DNA from: Indibacter alkaliphilus LW1
GTDB taxonomy: Bacteria > Bacteroidota > Bacteroidia > Cytophagales > Cyclobacteriaceae
Assembly: GCF_000295935.2 (NCBI RefSeq)
Contig: NZ_ALWO02000032.1
Coordinates: 62,001 to 126,000 of the forward strand
DNA length: 64,000 nt
Reading direction: 5' to 3'
The notes below the pieces were generated by a model that was not told where the DNA came from, searched no databases, and saw only the letters and a program-made list of their open reading frames with translations. Position 1 is the first letter of the stretch. Every line of letters starts with the position of its first letter. Of this stretch, positions 36,160 to 46,084 are shown piece after piece. A program made the position numbers and the translations under genes.

Positions 36160-37120
36160 AATTTTACAAGACCTGGAATCCCATATACAGGGGTACACCT
36201 ACGGGGAATCACCCAAAGAACTTTACGAACCTATTGCTTACATCATGAGTTTGGGCGGAAAAAGAATCCGCCCATTGCTCACACTGCTAGCTTACAGTCT
36301 TTACAAAGAGAATTATGAAAAGGCACTTATTCCTGCAGCTGCTGTTGAGGTGTTCCATAATTTCACCCTGATGCATGATGACATAATGGATGTGGCTCCT
36401 CTGAGAAGAGGAAAACCGACCGTTCACGAAAAGTGGAATGACAACACAGCAATTCTTTCAGGTGATGTGATGCTGGTAAGAGCATACGATATGTTATTGG
36501 AAGTTGATCATACCATTTTACCCAAGTGTATCATGTTGTTCAATCAGACAGCAGCCGAAGTTTGCGAGGGACAGCAGCATGACATGAATTTTGAAACCAT
36601 GGACATTGTTGGAGAAGCTGCCTATTTGGACATGATTCGTCAAAAAACTGCCGTACTTTTGGGTTTTGCCCTTCAATTTGGGGCCATTATGGCCGGCGCA
36701 TCTGAAAAGGACTCTAACAAACTTTATGAGTTTGGTGTCAATGTTGGAATCGGTTTTCAGTTAAAAGATGATTTGCTTGATGTCTACGCAGACAAAGCAA
36801 AATTTGGGAAGCAAGTAGGAGGCGATATCATTGCCAATAAAAAAACTTTCCTCTTGATAAAAGCTGCGGAGCTTGCAAAGGATGAATCAAAATCTACTCT
36901 GGAGCATTGGCTAGAGCAAAAAGAATTCGACAAAGAGGAAAAAGTAAAGGCAGTCAGGAAAATTTATGACGAATTGGGAATCAAGGCTCTTACAGAAAAG
37001 AAAATGCAGGAATATTTTGATAAAGGACTTGCTCAATTAGACTCAATTGATGTCCCTCATAAAGACGCATACCAAGCCCTTCTGCAAATTACCCAAGATC
37101 TAATCAACAGAGAAAAGTAA
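36134..37120 (+). CDS. Trans-polyprenyl diphosphate synthase
   Basis: It condenses isopentenyl diphosphate with an allylic diphosphate to make longer prenyl chains, used for quinone side chains. The 328-residue protein has both aspartate-rich motifs: DDIMD (Asp82-Asp86) and DDLLD in QLKDDLLDVYAD. The substrate-binding LGGKRIRPLLTLLA segment is also present. The residues before the first DDxxD (FHNFTLMH) are small or aromatic and do not fix the chain length, so the product (geranylgeranyl to octaprenyl) is open. ATG 36134 is chosen; the gene begins inside the rnr 3' end, so translation is probably coupled. Confidence 0.92.
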   Translation: MNQKTSVNKILQDLESHIQGYTYGESPKELYEPIAYIMSLGGKRIRPLLTLLAYSLYKENYEKALIPAAAVEVFHNFTLMHDDIMDVAPLRRGKPTVHEKWNDNTAILSGDVMLVRAYDMLLEVDHTILPKCIMLFNQTAAEVCEGQQHDMNFETMDIVGEAAYLDMIRQKTAVLLGFALQFGAIMAGASEKDSNKLYEFGVNVGIGFQLKDDLLDVYADKAKFGKQVGGDIIANKKTFLLIKAAELAKDESKSTLEHWLEQKEFDKEEKVKAVRKIYDELGIKALTEKKMQEYFDKGLAQLDSIDVPHKDAYQALLQITQDLINREK

Positions 37121-37130
37121 GCTCTCACTT

Positions 37131-37760
37131 ATGGAACTATCAGCTACGGTAATACTCATTGCTATTACTGTCCTCACCTCTTACTATGCTTGGAAAAACC
37201 CTACAATCATGGAAAGGTGGATGTTTACCCCTTATGCCATTAAAAACAGAGGGCAATGGGACAGGTTTATTCTCTCAGGCTTTATTCATAAAGACAGCAT
37301 GCATTTGCTGTTCAACATGTTTACATTCTTTTTCTTTGGAAGAGTGATTGAAATGTTCCTTACCTACAGACTAGGATTCGGCTTGGGAATCGTTACATAC
37401 ATTTTCTTTTATATTTCAGCAATTGTGATCGCAGATATTCCAACTTACCTAAAACACCATAACAATAGCTATTATCGAGCTTTGGGTGCCTCAGGAGGAG
37501 TGGCGGCAACGGTTTTTGCAAGCATTATCCTGATGCCCCTTTCAGATATCTGTCTATTTGGAATTGTTTGCTTACCAGGGTTTGCATTGGGTATTATGTT
37601 TTTACTTTACTCAGTTTTCAAAGCCAAAAAAGGGGACGACGGCATCAATCATGATGCGCATTTATACGGAGCATTATTTGGCATTGCATTCATATTGATT
37701 TTATCTCCGCAGAGTGCATTCGATTTTATAGACCAAATAAAAAGCTTCAGGCTTTTTTGA
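37131..37760 (+). CDS. Rhomboid-family intramembrane serine protease
   Basis: A six-TM-type membrane protease of 209 residues. The catalytic dyad is Ser121 in GASGG and His177 in HDAHLYGAL. The loop-1 region WMFTPYAI.. and the Asn/His-rich segment KDSMHLLFNMFTFFFFG (with the HLLFN motif) match the family. It has no extra cytoplasmic domain. The substrate is unknown. It lies 10 bases after the polyprenyl synthase gene, and its stop codon lies in the loop of the hairpin at 37741. Confidence 0.93.
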   Translation: MELSATVILIAITVLTSYYAWKNPTIMERWMFTPYAIKNRGQWDRFILSGFIHKDSMHLLFNMFTFFFFGRVIEMFLTYRLGFGLGIVTYIFFYISAIVIADIPTYLKHHNNSYYRALGASGGVAATVFASIILMPLSDICLFGIVCLPGFALGIMFLLYSVFKAKKGDDGINHDAHLYGALFGIAFILILSPQSAFDFIDQIKSFRLF

Positions 37761-37771
37761 CCTGAAGCTTT
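37741..37771. terminator. Terminator between rhomboid and hpf genes
   Basis: An 11-bp stem AAAGCTTCAGG (37741-37751) pairs with 37761-37771. On the minus strand it is followed by TTATTTGG and the A-run gives a U-rich tail. It serves the minus-strand hpf gene best and the rhomboid gene partly. Confidence 0.85.
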
Positions 37772-37792
37772 AAACTCTAAGAGAAATTTAAT

Positions 37793-38101
37793 TTACTTCC
37801 CTTTCTGAAGTTGTCTTACGTTTTTATCTGTAACTGCTTTCAATAATGAGATCCAGTTATCACCCTTTTCTTCAGAAAAAACATCAGGTCCGGGAATCCC
37901 TACTCGCATACCCACTATCCTATTGGCACTGGCTCCCTGACCTTCATTTTTGAAATAAATATCTACCGCATTGATAACATTTGTAAATCTGGATAATTTA
38001 TCAATTGAACCCCTTATCTCGGCCTGTACAGCTTCGCTGATATCTAGATTCACTGATTGTACATCAATCTTGATTCCTCTATAATTTTCTGTGTAATTCA
38101 T
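37793..38101 (-). CDS. Ribosome hibernation/translation inhibitor, HPF/RaiA family (short form)
   Basis: A 102-residue short HPF-type protein that binds the decoding center of idle 30S subunits in slow growth. The beta-alpha-beta-beta-beta-alpha fold is apparent: IKIDVQSVNLDISEAVQAEI, a helix 1 region, then INAVDIYFKNEGQ, and a basic-acidic VFSEEKGDNWISLLKAV helix 2. It lacks the C-terminal dimerisation domain of long HPF. It is divergently transcribed from the baeRF-like gene, sharing a 126-base regulatory region. Both may answer to stress. Confidence 0.88.
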   Translation of the reverse strand: MNYTENYRGIKIDVQSVNLDISEAVQAEIRGSIDKLSRFTNVINAVDIYFKNEGQGASANRIVGMRVGIPGPDVFSEEKGDNWISLLKAVTDKNVRQLQKGK

Positions 38102-38227
38102 AAAAGTGGATTTTGATTATTAATTGACCTTGGCGGCATTTTTGATTATATTAAGATAACACGATTCTTAAGGAAAGTCGTTTCGATCGTGGACAAAAAT
38201 AAATGTTTAACCTCAAATTAATACGAT

Positions 38228-39397
38228 ATGGAAATTTTTAATAGAAATGATTTTATCGAACACGCCCAAAAAACAGGTAATCCGATAGTGAGTATATACA
38301 GCCCTACCTCAAGAAGAAGTTCAGATGGCTACAAGAAAGATCAGACACATTTCAAAAATCAGCTTAAAGAAATAGAAAAATCCCTGGCTGAGAATTATAA
38401 AATGGAGGACAAGGAAATCAGCGACTTTTTAGCTCCGGCAAATGACCTCCTTGATAATCACAAATTCTGGCAGCATAATTCCGACATGCTTGCTTGCTTT
38501 ATAAGTCATGAAGGACTCAACATGTACAAACTTCCAATTGACATCAAAGACAGTCAGCATTTTATAGGCAGCAAACCCATGCTGCTCCCCATGCTTCCGG
38601 CACTTTCAGACGATGGTCACTATTACATACTCTTACTCAATCTTGATCAGATCAGGTTGTATGAAGCAACCCGTAATACTGTACAGGAAATACTCTTAGA
38701 TCCTGAAGAAGTGGCTGTTTCATTCACTGCTGAAGAGGAGGAAGATGAAAACCAAAAACAACTCCATGGTCAGGGCGGCAAGGGCAATGCAGGCGCAATG
38801 TATCATGGTCATGCAGGCGGATCTGATGAAGAGAAAAAAGTAACTATCCTCAATTACTTCCACAGGATGACCAATATGCTTGAGCCTAAGCTTAATAATA
38901 ACCCGCTTCCCTTGGTTTTAGCAGGAGTTGATTATTTGGTCCCGATTTTCAAAGAGGCTTCTAAATACAATCATTTGATGGAGGGGCATGTGAGTGGAGC
39001 TTTTGAAGAAAAAGACATGATGACACTCCACCAAAAATCCTGGGAACTAGCAGCTCCTCTATTCGAAAGTGAGCGCCTAAAAAGAAAAGAGAGTTTCTCA
39101 CAAAAAGCAGCTGAAGGCTTGGCTGTAAGCAATGACAAGCTCAAGGTGATCAAAGCCGCATTGACAGGAGGTGTAGACACATTACTGATTAACAGAAACC
39201 ACAAACATCTTTTCGGATCCTATGATACAGAAAAACATCAAATCAATGTATCAGAGCAGCAAGAAAGCGAACAACATTGCCTGATAGATGAAGCTGCAGC
39301 AAAAGTGGTTGAATTCAAAGGAAAAGTCTATCTTACTGATGAAGAACAAATGCCGGAAAATGCACAAGTAGCTGCAATTCTCAGGTATCCTTTGTAA
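38228..39397 (+). CDS. Bacterial archaeo-eukaryotic release-factor-like protein (baeRF family)
   Basis: A 389-residue cytoplasmic protein with the overall build of the baeRF family: an N-terminal domain, a central eRF1 domain 2-like RNase-H-like part and a C-terminal L7Ae/eRF1 domain 3-like part. Visible landmarks are YYILLLNLDQIRLYEA (central beta strand leading to the Tyr/Glu pair), a flexible Gly-rich loop GQGGKGNAGAMYHGHAGG (about 179-196) and the C-terminal LTGGVDTLLINRN with an RFGSYD-like sequence. The Gly-rich loop is at the place where eRF1 carries GGQ. A release or rescue role is inferred, not shown. It is divergent from hpf. Confidence 0.75.
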   Translation: MEIFNRNDFIEHAQKTGNPIVSIYSPTSRRSSDGYKKDQTHFKNQLKEIEKSLAENYKMEDKEISDFLAPANDLLDNHKFWQHNSDMLACFISHEGLNMYKLPIDIKDSQHFIGSKPMLLPMLPALSDDGHYYILLLNLDQIRLYEATRNTVQEILLDPEEVAVSFTAEEEEDENQKQLHGQGGKGNAGAMYHGHAGGSDEEKKVTILNYFHRMTNMLEPKLNNNPLPLVLAGVDYLVPIFKEASKYNHLMEGHVSGAFEEKDMMTLHQKSWELAAPLFESERLKRKESFSQKAAEGLAVSNDKLKVIKAALTGGVDTLLINRNHKHLFGSYDTEKHQINVSEQQESEQHCLIDEAAAKVVEFKGKVYLTDEEQMPENAQVAAILRYPL

Positions 39398-39423
39398 ATC
39401 GATATTGAGTCGCTTATGAATTG

Positions 39424-39448
39424 AGGCAGGATTTCCTGCCTTTTTTTT
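39424..39448 (+). terminator. Rho-independent terminator of the baeRF gene
   Basis: A 7-bp stem AGGCAGG/CCTGCCT (39424-39430 with 39435-39441), an ATTT loop and a T-run of eight (39441-39448). Confidence 0.93.
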
Positions 39449-39492
39449 GCGCACTGTATTCCCTGATTTGGGGAAAACAATTCCTCAACCTC

Positions 39493-40110
39493 TCAAAGCC
39501 AAAACCACATTCCGGTGTAGCAAACCGAAAACCCTAAAATAAATCCTCCCAAAATTTCACCCGGCGTATGTGCGTTCAGGTAGAGTCGTGAAGACCCTAC
39601 TGCTCCAACCAGTATCATGGAAATTAAAAAAAGAGGCAAAAGCTGACCTTGTGAATTATTGATCAGACCGTATAGAATAAAACCCATCAGACCTGCTGCA
39701 CCTGTCATGTGGGCACTGATTTTCCAAAAAAATGTAATCCCTGTCAAAATAATAATACAGGCAGTAATGAGGAAAAGAGCCAGAATGATTGTAGGATCCA
39801 GTTCTTGCTTGGTAGAAAAAAGATATGTAGCCAATAGAAAAAAGGCACTGACCATTCCAAAAGGCAAAAGACGCTCCTCCTTTTTTCTCATCTGAAGAGA
39901 AGGAATATTTTTGGTGAGTTTCATGGTCAATAAACTTAAAGAAGGAATAATGAAGGTTGTCAGAAATACCATAAACACCAAGAGCAGATTTGTGGTAAAA
40001 CTGAATCTGGGTACCTCATCAGCCTTAAATAATAAAAAAGCAACCACAAATGTGGGCATCAGCAAAGGCTGAAATAGGTAAGTAATTGACAATGCGAATA
40101 CTCTGTACAC
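39493..40110 (-). CDS. PAP2-like membrane phosphatase
   Basis: A 205-residue membrane protein with six hydrophobic segments. The PAP2/vanadium-haloperoxidase motifs are partly kept: the KIS-H part of motif 2 (WKISAHMTG, in place of PSGH) and motif 3 SSRLYLNAHTPGEILGG (Ser-Arg-x4-His-x3-Glu instead of Asp). Motif 1 (Lys-x6-Arg-Pro) appears as MRKKEERLLPF. Activity on lipid phosphates is therefore plausible but not secure. Its ATG directly follows the rpoN stop codon (40110/40111), so the two are coupled. Confidence 0.78.
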   Translation of the reverse strand: MYRVFALSITYLFQPLLMPTFVVAFLLFKADEVPRFSFTTNLLLVFMVFLTTFIIPSLSLLTMKLTKNIPSLQMRKKEERLLPFGMVSAFFLLATYLFSTKQELDPTIILALFLITACIIILTGITFFWKISAHMTGAAGLMGFILYGLINNSQGQLLPLFLISMILVGAVGSSRLYLNAHTPGEILGGFILGFSVCYTGMWFWL

Positions 40111-41568
40111 TTAAAGCTCTTTTCTTAATCTTGCCACAGGAATCTGCAATTGTTCTCGGTATTTGGCTACTGTTCTTCTAGCTATATTATAGCCTTTGTC
40201 ATTGAGCAGTTTCACCAGTTTATCGTCAGAAAGAGGTTTCTTTTTATTTTCATTGTCCACCATCTGCTGCAGAACTGATTTGACTTCCTTATTAGAGACA
40301 TCTTCGCCTGAGTCAGTCGCTATCCCTTCAGAGAAAAAGTATTTCAAAGGAAAAATACCGAATTCAGTCTGAATGGACTTACTATTGGCTACTCGGGATA
40401 CTGTCGAAATATCCATTTCAATTTTTTCAGCAATATCTTTGAGGATCATAGGCTTTAATTTTGTCTCATCGCCTTCGTAGAAAAACTCCGTCTGGTAATC
40501 CAAGATTGCATGCATGGTTTTTAGCAAAGTCTGTTGCCTTTGCTTGATAGCATCAATAAACCACTTGGCAGCATCAAGTTTCTGCTTGACAAAGGTGACT
40601 GTTTCTTTTAGTTTTTTATCCTTCTTGTCACTTTTATCATAAGCATCAAACATTTCTGAGTAAGAACGACTAACTCTTAACTCAGGAGCATTCTTAGAGT
40701 TTAAAGAAATATCAAATTTCCCATCCACATTGGTAAGGATAAAGTCAGGGATGATGTATTGCGTTTTGACCAAGCCATCAGAAGTTCCTCCTGGCTTAGG
40801 ATTGAGTTTAATGATCATATTCACAGCGTCTTTGAGCTGCTCGTCATCTATCTCAAGTTTTTTCTGAATTTTAGAGTAATGCTTTTTGGTAAACTCTTCA
40901 AAGCAATCATTGACAATTTTGATAGAATTGCATGTGGTGGGATCATCAGGGTGTTCTTTTCTTTCCAATTGGATCAGAAGACACTCTTGTAAAGTCCGGG
41001 CGGCAATTCCCGCAGGATCAAAATCCTGAATTCTTCTAAGAATTTCCTCTACTTCATCTGCATCAGTTTCAATATTCTGGGAAAATGCAAGGTCATTGAT
41101 AATGGCTTCTACATCTCTTCGGATATAGCCATCATTTTCAATACTGCCAATCAACTGCTTTCCTATATTTCTCTGTCTTTCATCAAGTTTCAAAAATCCA
41201 AGTTGGGAAATCAATTGCTCATGCAATGAAGACCCACTGGAAATTGGTATTTCCCGATCTTCCTCGTCTGGGGAATAATTTCCATCACCTTGCATTTTAT
41301 ATCCCCCATAGTCATCGTTGAGGTAGTCGTCGATATTGAGGTCTTTTTCGTCGAAACTTTGCTCCTCCTCGAAATTATCCTCAAAATTCTCATCTTCAGA
41401 CTCCTTTTTTTCTTCGTCTCTCCCCTCTTCAAGCGCAGGATTAATTTCCAATTCCTCTTCTACCCGAGCATCAAGCTCAGCAGTAGGCACTTGCAGCAAT
41501 TTGATAAATTGGATCTGCTGCGGTGAGAGCTTTTGTGATAAAACCTGGCTTAAATTTAATTTCTGCAT
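40111..41568 (-). CDS. rpoN: RNA polymerase sigma-54 factor
   Basis: The alternative sigma factor that needs AAA+ activators. The 485-residue protein shows the N-terminal glutamine-rich activator-interacting region (LSQKLSPQQIQFIKLLQVP). An acidic stretch (about 45-90) follows, then the core-binding and -12-reading domains, with the helix-turn-helix segment AEKIEMDISTVSRVANSKSIQT. The C-terminal RpoN box is ARRTVAKYRE. No sigma-54 activator gene lies in this window. It shares an operon with the PAP2-like gene. Confidence 0.97.
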   Translation of the reverse strand: MQKLNLSQVLSQKLSPQQIQFIKLLQVPTAELDARVEEELEINPALEEGRDEEKKESEDENFEDNFEEEQSFDEKDLNIDDYLNDDYGGYKMQGDGNYSPDEEDREIPISSGSSLHEQLISQLGFLKLDERQRNIGKQLIGSIENDGYIRRDVEAIINDLAFSQNIETDADEVEEILRRIQDFDPAGIAARTLQECLLIQLERKEHPDDPTTCNSIKIVNDCFEEFTKKHYSKIQKKLEIDDEQLKDAVNMIIKLNPKPGGTSDGLVKTQYIIPDFILTNVDGKFDISLNSKNAPELRVSRSYSEMFDAYDKSDKKDKKLKETVTFVKQKLDAAKWFIDAIKQRQQTLLKTMHAILDYQTEFFYEGDETKLKPMILKDIAEKIEMDISTVSRVANSKSIQTEFGIFPLKYFFSEGIATDSGEDVSNKEVKSVLQQMVDNENKKKPLSDDKLVKLLNDKGYNIARRTVAKYREQLQIPVARLRKEL

Positions 41569-41760
41569 AGATGTCTGATATTAGAAAAGAAGTTCAAATT
41601 ACTGATTTTTCAATTCAATAATTCCTATCTCAAGTCTCCAAATTTAGGAAATTAGAACTATTTATTGATAAAAAGCTTATTATATCGTTTTTTTGCAATC
41701 CCTTCGAAAGGTCCTTTTTTGAAAGGCAATTATATATTTCACCAACATTATCAATTTGAT

Positions 41761-43212
41761 ATGGCTTTTAACAAAAGAGTAAAAATAAAAAATCTCTTGA
41801 CAGAGGATTTCTTGAACAAAGAAGTCAGCGCGATGGGATGGGTTAGAACAAAGAGAAGTAACAAAAATGTTTCTTTTATTGCCCTGAATGACGGCTCTAC
41901 CATCAAAAATTTTCAAGTGGTAGCTGATCCAAATCAGATTGATGATGAGATACTGAAAAAATGCAATACAGGGGCTTGCATCAAGGTTAGAGGAAAGGTA
42001 GTAGCATCACAAGGGGCTGGGCAGCAAGCAGAACTTCTGGCATCAGGCATAGAGATCCTGGGTGAAGCTGACCCTGAAAAATACCCGCTTCAACCTAAAA
42101 AGCATTCCTTGGAGTTTCTTAGAGAAATTGCGCACCTACGTGTAAGAACCAATACTTTTGGTGCTGTCTTCAGAGTAAGACATGCTTTAGCTTATGCTGT
42201 ACACAAGTATTTCAATGACAAAGGCTTTTTCTATATACATACCCCGATCATTACCGCTTCAGATGCCGAGGGTGCAGGAGAAACATTCAAAGTAACCACC
42301 TTTGATCTCAAAAATCCTCCTTTGGATGAAAAAGGCAACATTGACTTCAAACAAGATTTCTTCGAAAGAGAGACCAATCTTACAGTATCAGGTCAACTTG
42401 AGGGAGAACTGGCGGCTATGGGGTTAGCTGATATTTATACATTTGGACCCACTTTCCGTGCTGAAAACTCCAATACCACGCGACATCTTGCTGAATTCTG
42501 GATGATTGAACCGGAAATGGCTTTTTACGATGCTGAAGACAATCAGGATCTAGCTGAAGATTTCCTTAAGTATGTCATCAATTATGCTTTGGAAAACTGC
42601 ATGGATGATTTGGAGTTTTTGAATAAAAGAGCTGAGGATGAAGAAAGCACCAAGAAAGCAGACCAACGAGCCGAAATGGGTTTATTGGATAGGCTGAAGT
42701 TTGTGGTAGACAATAAATTTGAAAGATTAAGCTATACCGAAGCTATTGATATCCTCAGAAATTCTAATCCCAATAAGAAAAAGAAGTTTCAATACCTCAT
42801 TGAAAGCTGGGGAGCTGATCTGCAATCCGAACATGAACGATATTTGGTAGAAAAGCACTTTAAAAAACCGGTTATTTTGACGGATTATCCCAAGGAAATA
42901 AAAGCCTTTTATATGCGCCAAAATGATGATGGGAAAACTGTAGCTGCCATGGATATCCTTTTCCCTGGAATTGGTGAAATTGTAGGAGGGTCGCAGAGAG
43001 AAGAAAGGCTGGATAAGCTAACCCAAAGAATGGAAGAAATGGACATACCGACTGAGGAAATGTGGTGGTACTTGGACACAAGGAAATTCGGAAGTACTCC
43101 ACATGCAGGCTTTGGTTTGGGCTTCGAAAGACTTGTTCTTTTCGTCACCGGAATGGGCAATATCCGTGATGTGATTGCTTTTCCGCGAACTCCTGGAAAT
43201 GCTGAGTTTTAG
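41761..43212 (+). CDS. asnS: Asparagine--tRNA ligase
   Basis: A class IIb aminoacyl-tRNA synthetase of 483 residues that charges tRNA-Asn. It has the N-terminal OB-fold anticodon domain (about 15-105, [19 protein letters not shown]) and the class II core: motif 2 [21 protein letters not shown] and motif 3 [16 protein letters not shown]. The C-terminal [16 protein letters not shown] is diagnostic of AsnRS rather than AspRS. The frame opens at 41665; ATG 41761 (MAFNKRV) gives the family N-terminus. It is monocistronic, ending at the terminator at 43229. Confidence 0.97.
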   Translation: MAFNKRVKIKNLLTEDFLNKEVSAMGWVRTKRSNKNVSFIALNDGSTIKNFQVVADPNQIDDEILKKCNTGACIKVRGKVVASQGAGQQAELLASGIEILGEADPEKYPLQPKKHSLEFLREIAHLRVRTNTFGAVFRVRHALAYAVHKYFNDKGFFYIHTPIITASDAEGAGETFKVTTFDLKNPPLDEKGNIDFKQDFFERETNLTVSGQLEGELAAMGLADIYTFGPTFRAENSNTTRHLAEFWMIEPEMAFYDAEDNQDLAEDFLKYVINYALENCMDDLEFLNKRAEDEESTKKADQRAEMGLLDRLKFVVDNKFERLSYTEAIDILRNSNPNKKKKFQYLIESWGADLQSEHERYLVEKHFKKPVILTDYPKEIKAFYMRQNDDGKTVAAMDILFPGIGEIVGGSQREERLDKLTQRMEEMDIPTEEMWWYLDTRKFGSTPHAGFGLGFERLVLFVTGMGNIRDVIAFPRTPGNAEF

Positions 43213-43228
43213 AGGAAAGCGTTTGAAA

Positions 43229-43261
43229 AAAAGAGGCTGTCATTTTTTGGCAGCCTCTTTT
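43229..43261. terminator. Bidirectional terminator between asnS and MFS gene
   Basis: An 11-bp stem AAAAGAGGCTG/CAGCCTCTTTT (43229-43239 with 43251-43261), with A-run and T-run on the two sides. It sits between convergent genes. Confidence 0.93.
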
Positions 43262-44509
43262 TTATACTCCCTGCTTATTCAGAACAGGCTTAATTTTTTC
43301 ATCCAATGTGGGCTTATCTTCCAAATCCACCACCTTTATCCTTCTGATCAAAGGAATACAAATCAAACTGAATACTATGGCAATATAGCCGATAATATCA
43401 AAATTCTGCAACTCACCGCCAGCCCCCTCAGTCAAAACCAAGCCTGCAAAAAAAGATGCTACTCCAGCACCAAATTGCTGTACTGCTGAATTGAAACTCA
43501 AAAAACTCCCCCTATTCTCAGCCTTAGCAGTCCCTGTTATCAAGGCTGCAGCAGGAACCATTCTGCCATTTGATGTCACAAAAAACATCGTGGTGATGAG
43601 CAGGACATAAGGTATTGGAGTTGCACCTAATTGGGTGATTACTGCAATTGGAACAATATTCAAAGACATAAAGACAGTAAAAACTTTTACCTTTCCATAT
43701 TTGTCCGTAAGCCTACCTACCCAAGGAGAGGTAAATATTGTAAACAATCCCCCTGCCATATATATGTATGTCAATTCAAGATCCGTAAAACCTACATTCG
43801 CCACCATGTAAGGACTCAAAAAAGGAATGATGGTAAATTGACCCAACATCATCATAATGGTCAAAGTAATCGCTCTCATCTGATTTGGATTACCCGTTAC
43901 TCTTTTTACCACTTGAATGGGACTTGGTTTCAATTTTTTCTCTACTAAGTGCGCTGTAATGCTTGGAATAAATTTGTAAATCATCCAAAGGATTATTAAT
44001 GACAAAGCTGCCAAAAAGAAAAAAGGTGCGTGCCAGTTGGAAATGCTGGCTATAAACAAACCAAATGGCACCCCGAATACAGAAGCCACGGAAAATGCTG
44101 CCATGACCAAGCCCATGGCCCGCCCTCTTCTGGCGTCTGGAATGACATCACCAATAATCGAAAGTACCAAAGCAGAAGTCAACCCACCAAAAACACCAGA
44201 AAGGATTCTTGAAATCAACAGGATCGGATAATTTGGTGAAAGCGCACAGGCCAAAGTACCCAAAAGGAAGCCTGTAAATACCCAAAGCATAATTTTCCTT
44301 CTGTCATACTTGTCAAGTACAAATGCTCCCAAAAAGCTGCTTAATCCTGCACTGAAAGTATATGAGGAAACCAATAGACCAAACTCTCTGGGACTGATTT
44401 CAAAAATCCGCATCAACTGTGGACCTAAGGGCATCAAAATCATAAAATCCACAATATGAGTGAAATTGATGGCTGCCAAAGTCCATAGCAGTAGTTTTTC
44501 TTTATTCAT
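43262..44509 (-). CDS. MFS transporter (drug/sugar efflux type)
   Basis: A 415-residue major-facilitator protein with 12 predicted helices. The motif-A-like loops FVLDKYDRRKIM (after TM2) and RLTDKYGKVKVF (after TM8) are characteristic of the DHA1-like and arabinose-efflux branch. Helix 4 carries SRILSGVFGGLTSALVLSIIGDVIPDARRGRAMG. The substrate cannot be inferred. It is a monocistronic gene on the minus strand ending at the terminator shared with asnS. Confidence 0.88.
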   Translation of the reverse strand: MNKEKLLLWTLAAINFTHIVDFMILMPLGPQLMRIFEISPREFGLLVSSYTFSAGLSSFLGAFVLDKYDRRKIMLWVFTGFLLGTLACALSPNYPILLISRILSGVFGGLTSALVLSIIGDVIPDARRGRAMGLVMAAFSVASVFGVPFGLFIASISNWHAPFFFLAALSLIILWMIYKFIPSITAHLVEKKLKPSPIQVVKRVTGNPNQMRAITLTIMMMLGQFTIIPFLSPYMVANVGFTDLELTYIYMAGGLFTIFTSPWVGRLTDKYGKVKVFTVFMSLNIVPIAVITQLGATPIPYVLLITTMFFVTSNGRMVPAAALITGTAKAENRGSFLSFNSAVQQFGAGVASFFAGLVLTEGAGGELQNFDIIGYIAIVFSLICIPLIRRIKVVDLEDKPTLDEKIKPVLNKQGV

Positions 44510-44611
44510 TTTTACAAAATTCTTCTTAACAACCCATTGTGAAAAAATTAAGTTCTAAGGGTTAAATTATTTGTCAGAACTTTTGAATAAACGAAGCCAT
44601 TGTTCAAATAT

Positions 44612-46084
44612 TCAATCAATCCCCAAATCCAAAAAAGTTTGAGGAATACTCTCTATGATATCAGAGGCAATAGTGCCTCTTCCTTTGGTCTTCGATGCAA
44701 CTTGTCCAGCCAAACCATGATGAAAGACCGCGCAAAGACAGGCATCCAACGGAGAATATCCTTGACCAAGCATAGCAGTAAGCATCCCTGTAAGCACATC
44801 TCCCGAGCCAGCAGTAGCCATATGCTTATTTCCCGTAGAATTAAAATATTGAGTTCCATCAGGAGCAGAAACACACGTAAACGCACCTTTCAAAACAAGA
44901 TATACTTTATTGTCACTCGCAAGACTTCTAGCCTTTTCCAGTCTTTCCATCTGGTTTTTAGCTTTCCCACTGATTCTCTCAAATTCTTTAAGATGAGGTG
45001 TAAGAATGCTGTTTTCCGGAAGATTTGCCCAAAGTTGTGGATTCTCAGAAAGTAAATTTAGTGCATCAGCATCCAATACAAGAGGCTTCCTAAAGGACTT
45101 CAATATTCCTTCAAGTTCAGAAACATCAACTTGACCCAAGCCTGGCCCTATTCCCAAAGCGTCAAAATCATCCATTGACACCAGCTTTTCCCCATCCAAA
45201 TACATGGCCTCAATACAGTTGTTGTGCAAGGGTATGACAGCACTATCATCTGCCCATACATGCACCAAACCGGATCCAGTACGTAAAGCAGCCCTAGCAC
45301 TAAGTATGATCGCACCAGCCTTTCCTCGTCTACCTCCAATCAATAAAATCCTTCCAAAATCACCCTTATGGCTAAATGCGTGAAATTTTTTATGCCTAGG
45401 AAGCATGTCGCTTTCCTGCATGAAAAATCTTCGCCTTTCAAATTTCATCAGGAAATCCTCAGGTATACCAATAGAAGCTACCAACAATTCCCCTATATAC
45501 TTAGCATGCTCAGGAAAGAGCAAAGAAAATTTCGGGAATTGAAAGCTTACCGTCAATTCAGCGAGGAAAGCCTCTCCTTCCACCAACTCGTCAGCCGGCA
45601 ATCCAGATGGGATATCAACCGCTATTTTATTTGCATGAAGCTCATTCAACCTTTTTACCGCCTTTAAGAAAACACCTTCTAAAGGTCTGTTTATTCCCAC
45701 ACCAAATAATGCATCAATTACAATCCCATCCTCTGCCAATTCATAATTGAAATCCTTTTCCAGAATGACACCTGTATTTTCAGGAAGTTTCTCAAAATTA
45801 ATGACATAATCCTTGCTGCATTTTTCCTTTTCCGAAAAAGTAATAACTGATACCTTATAACCCCGATCTGCTATCAACCTGGCAATAGCAAGACCATCAC
45901 CCCCATTATTACCCGGTCCAACAAAAACAAATATTTTCTTTTTGCTATTCTGAAACCTTTTGAAAAAATCCCTTACAAAACTCAAAGCCGCTCTTTCCAT
46001 CAATTCCCATGAACTGATATTCTCAGATTGGATATAAGCCTTATCTAATTTTGCTACTTGATTTCCAGATAAAATACTAAGCAT
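44612..46084 (-). CDS. nnr: Bifunctional NAD(P)H-hydrate repair enzyme (epimerase and ADP-dependent dehydratase)
   Basis: A metabolite-repair enzyme that fixes hydrated NAD(P)H. The N-terminal epimerase domain (NnrE/YjeF_N, about 1-215) has VGPGNNGGDGLAIARL (PGNNGGDG 57-64) and DALFGVGINRPL. The C-terminal ribokinase-like dehydratase domain (NnrD, about 225-490) has LLIGGRRGKAGAIILSA, DADALNLL and the nucleotide-binding GSGDVLTGM (from 426). The protein is 490 residues and complete. Its start overlaps the end of the upstream MFS gene by 8 bases. Confidence 0.95.
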   Translation of the reverse strand: MLSILSGNQVAKLDKAYIQSENISSWELMERAALSFVRDFFKRFQNSKKKIFVFVGPGNNGGDGLAIARLIADRGYKVSVITFSEKEKCSKDYVINFEKLPENTGVILEKDFNYELAEDGIVIDALFGVGINRPLEGVFLKAVKRLNELHANKIAVDIPSGLPADELVEGEAFLAELTVSFQFPKFSLLFPEHAKYIGELLVASIGIPEDFLMKFERRRFFMQESDMLPRHKKFHAFSHKGDFGRILLIGGRRGKAGAIILSARAALRTGSGLVHVWADDSAVIPLHNNCIEAMYLDGEKLVSMDDFDALGIGPGLGQVDVSELEGILKSFRKPLVLDADALNLLSENPQLWANLPENSILTPHLKEFERISGKAKNQMERLEKARSLASDNKVYLVLKGAFTCVSAPDGTQYFNSTGNKHMATAGSGDVLTGMLTAMLGQGYSPLDACLCAVFHHGLAGQVASKTKGRGTIASDIIESIPQTFLDLGID

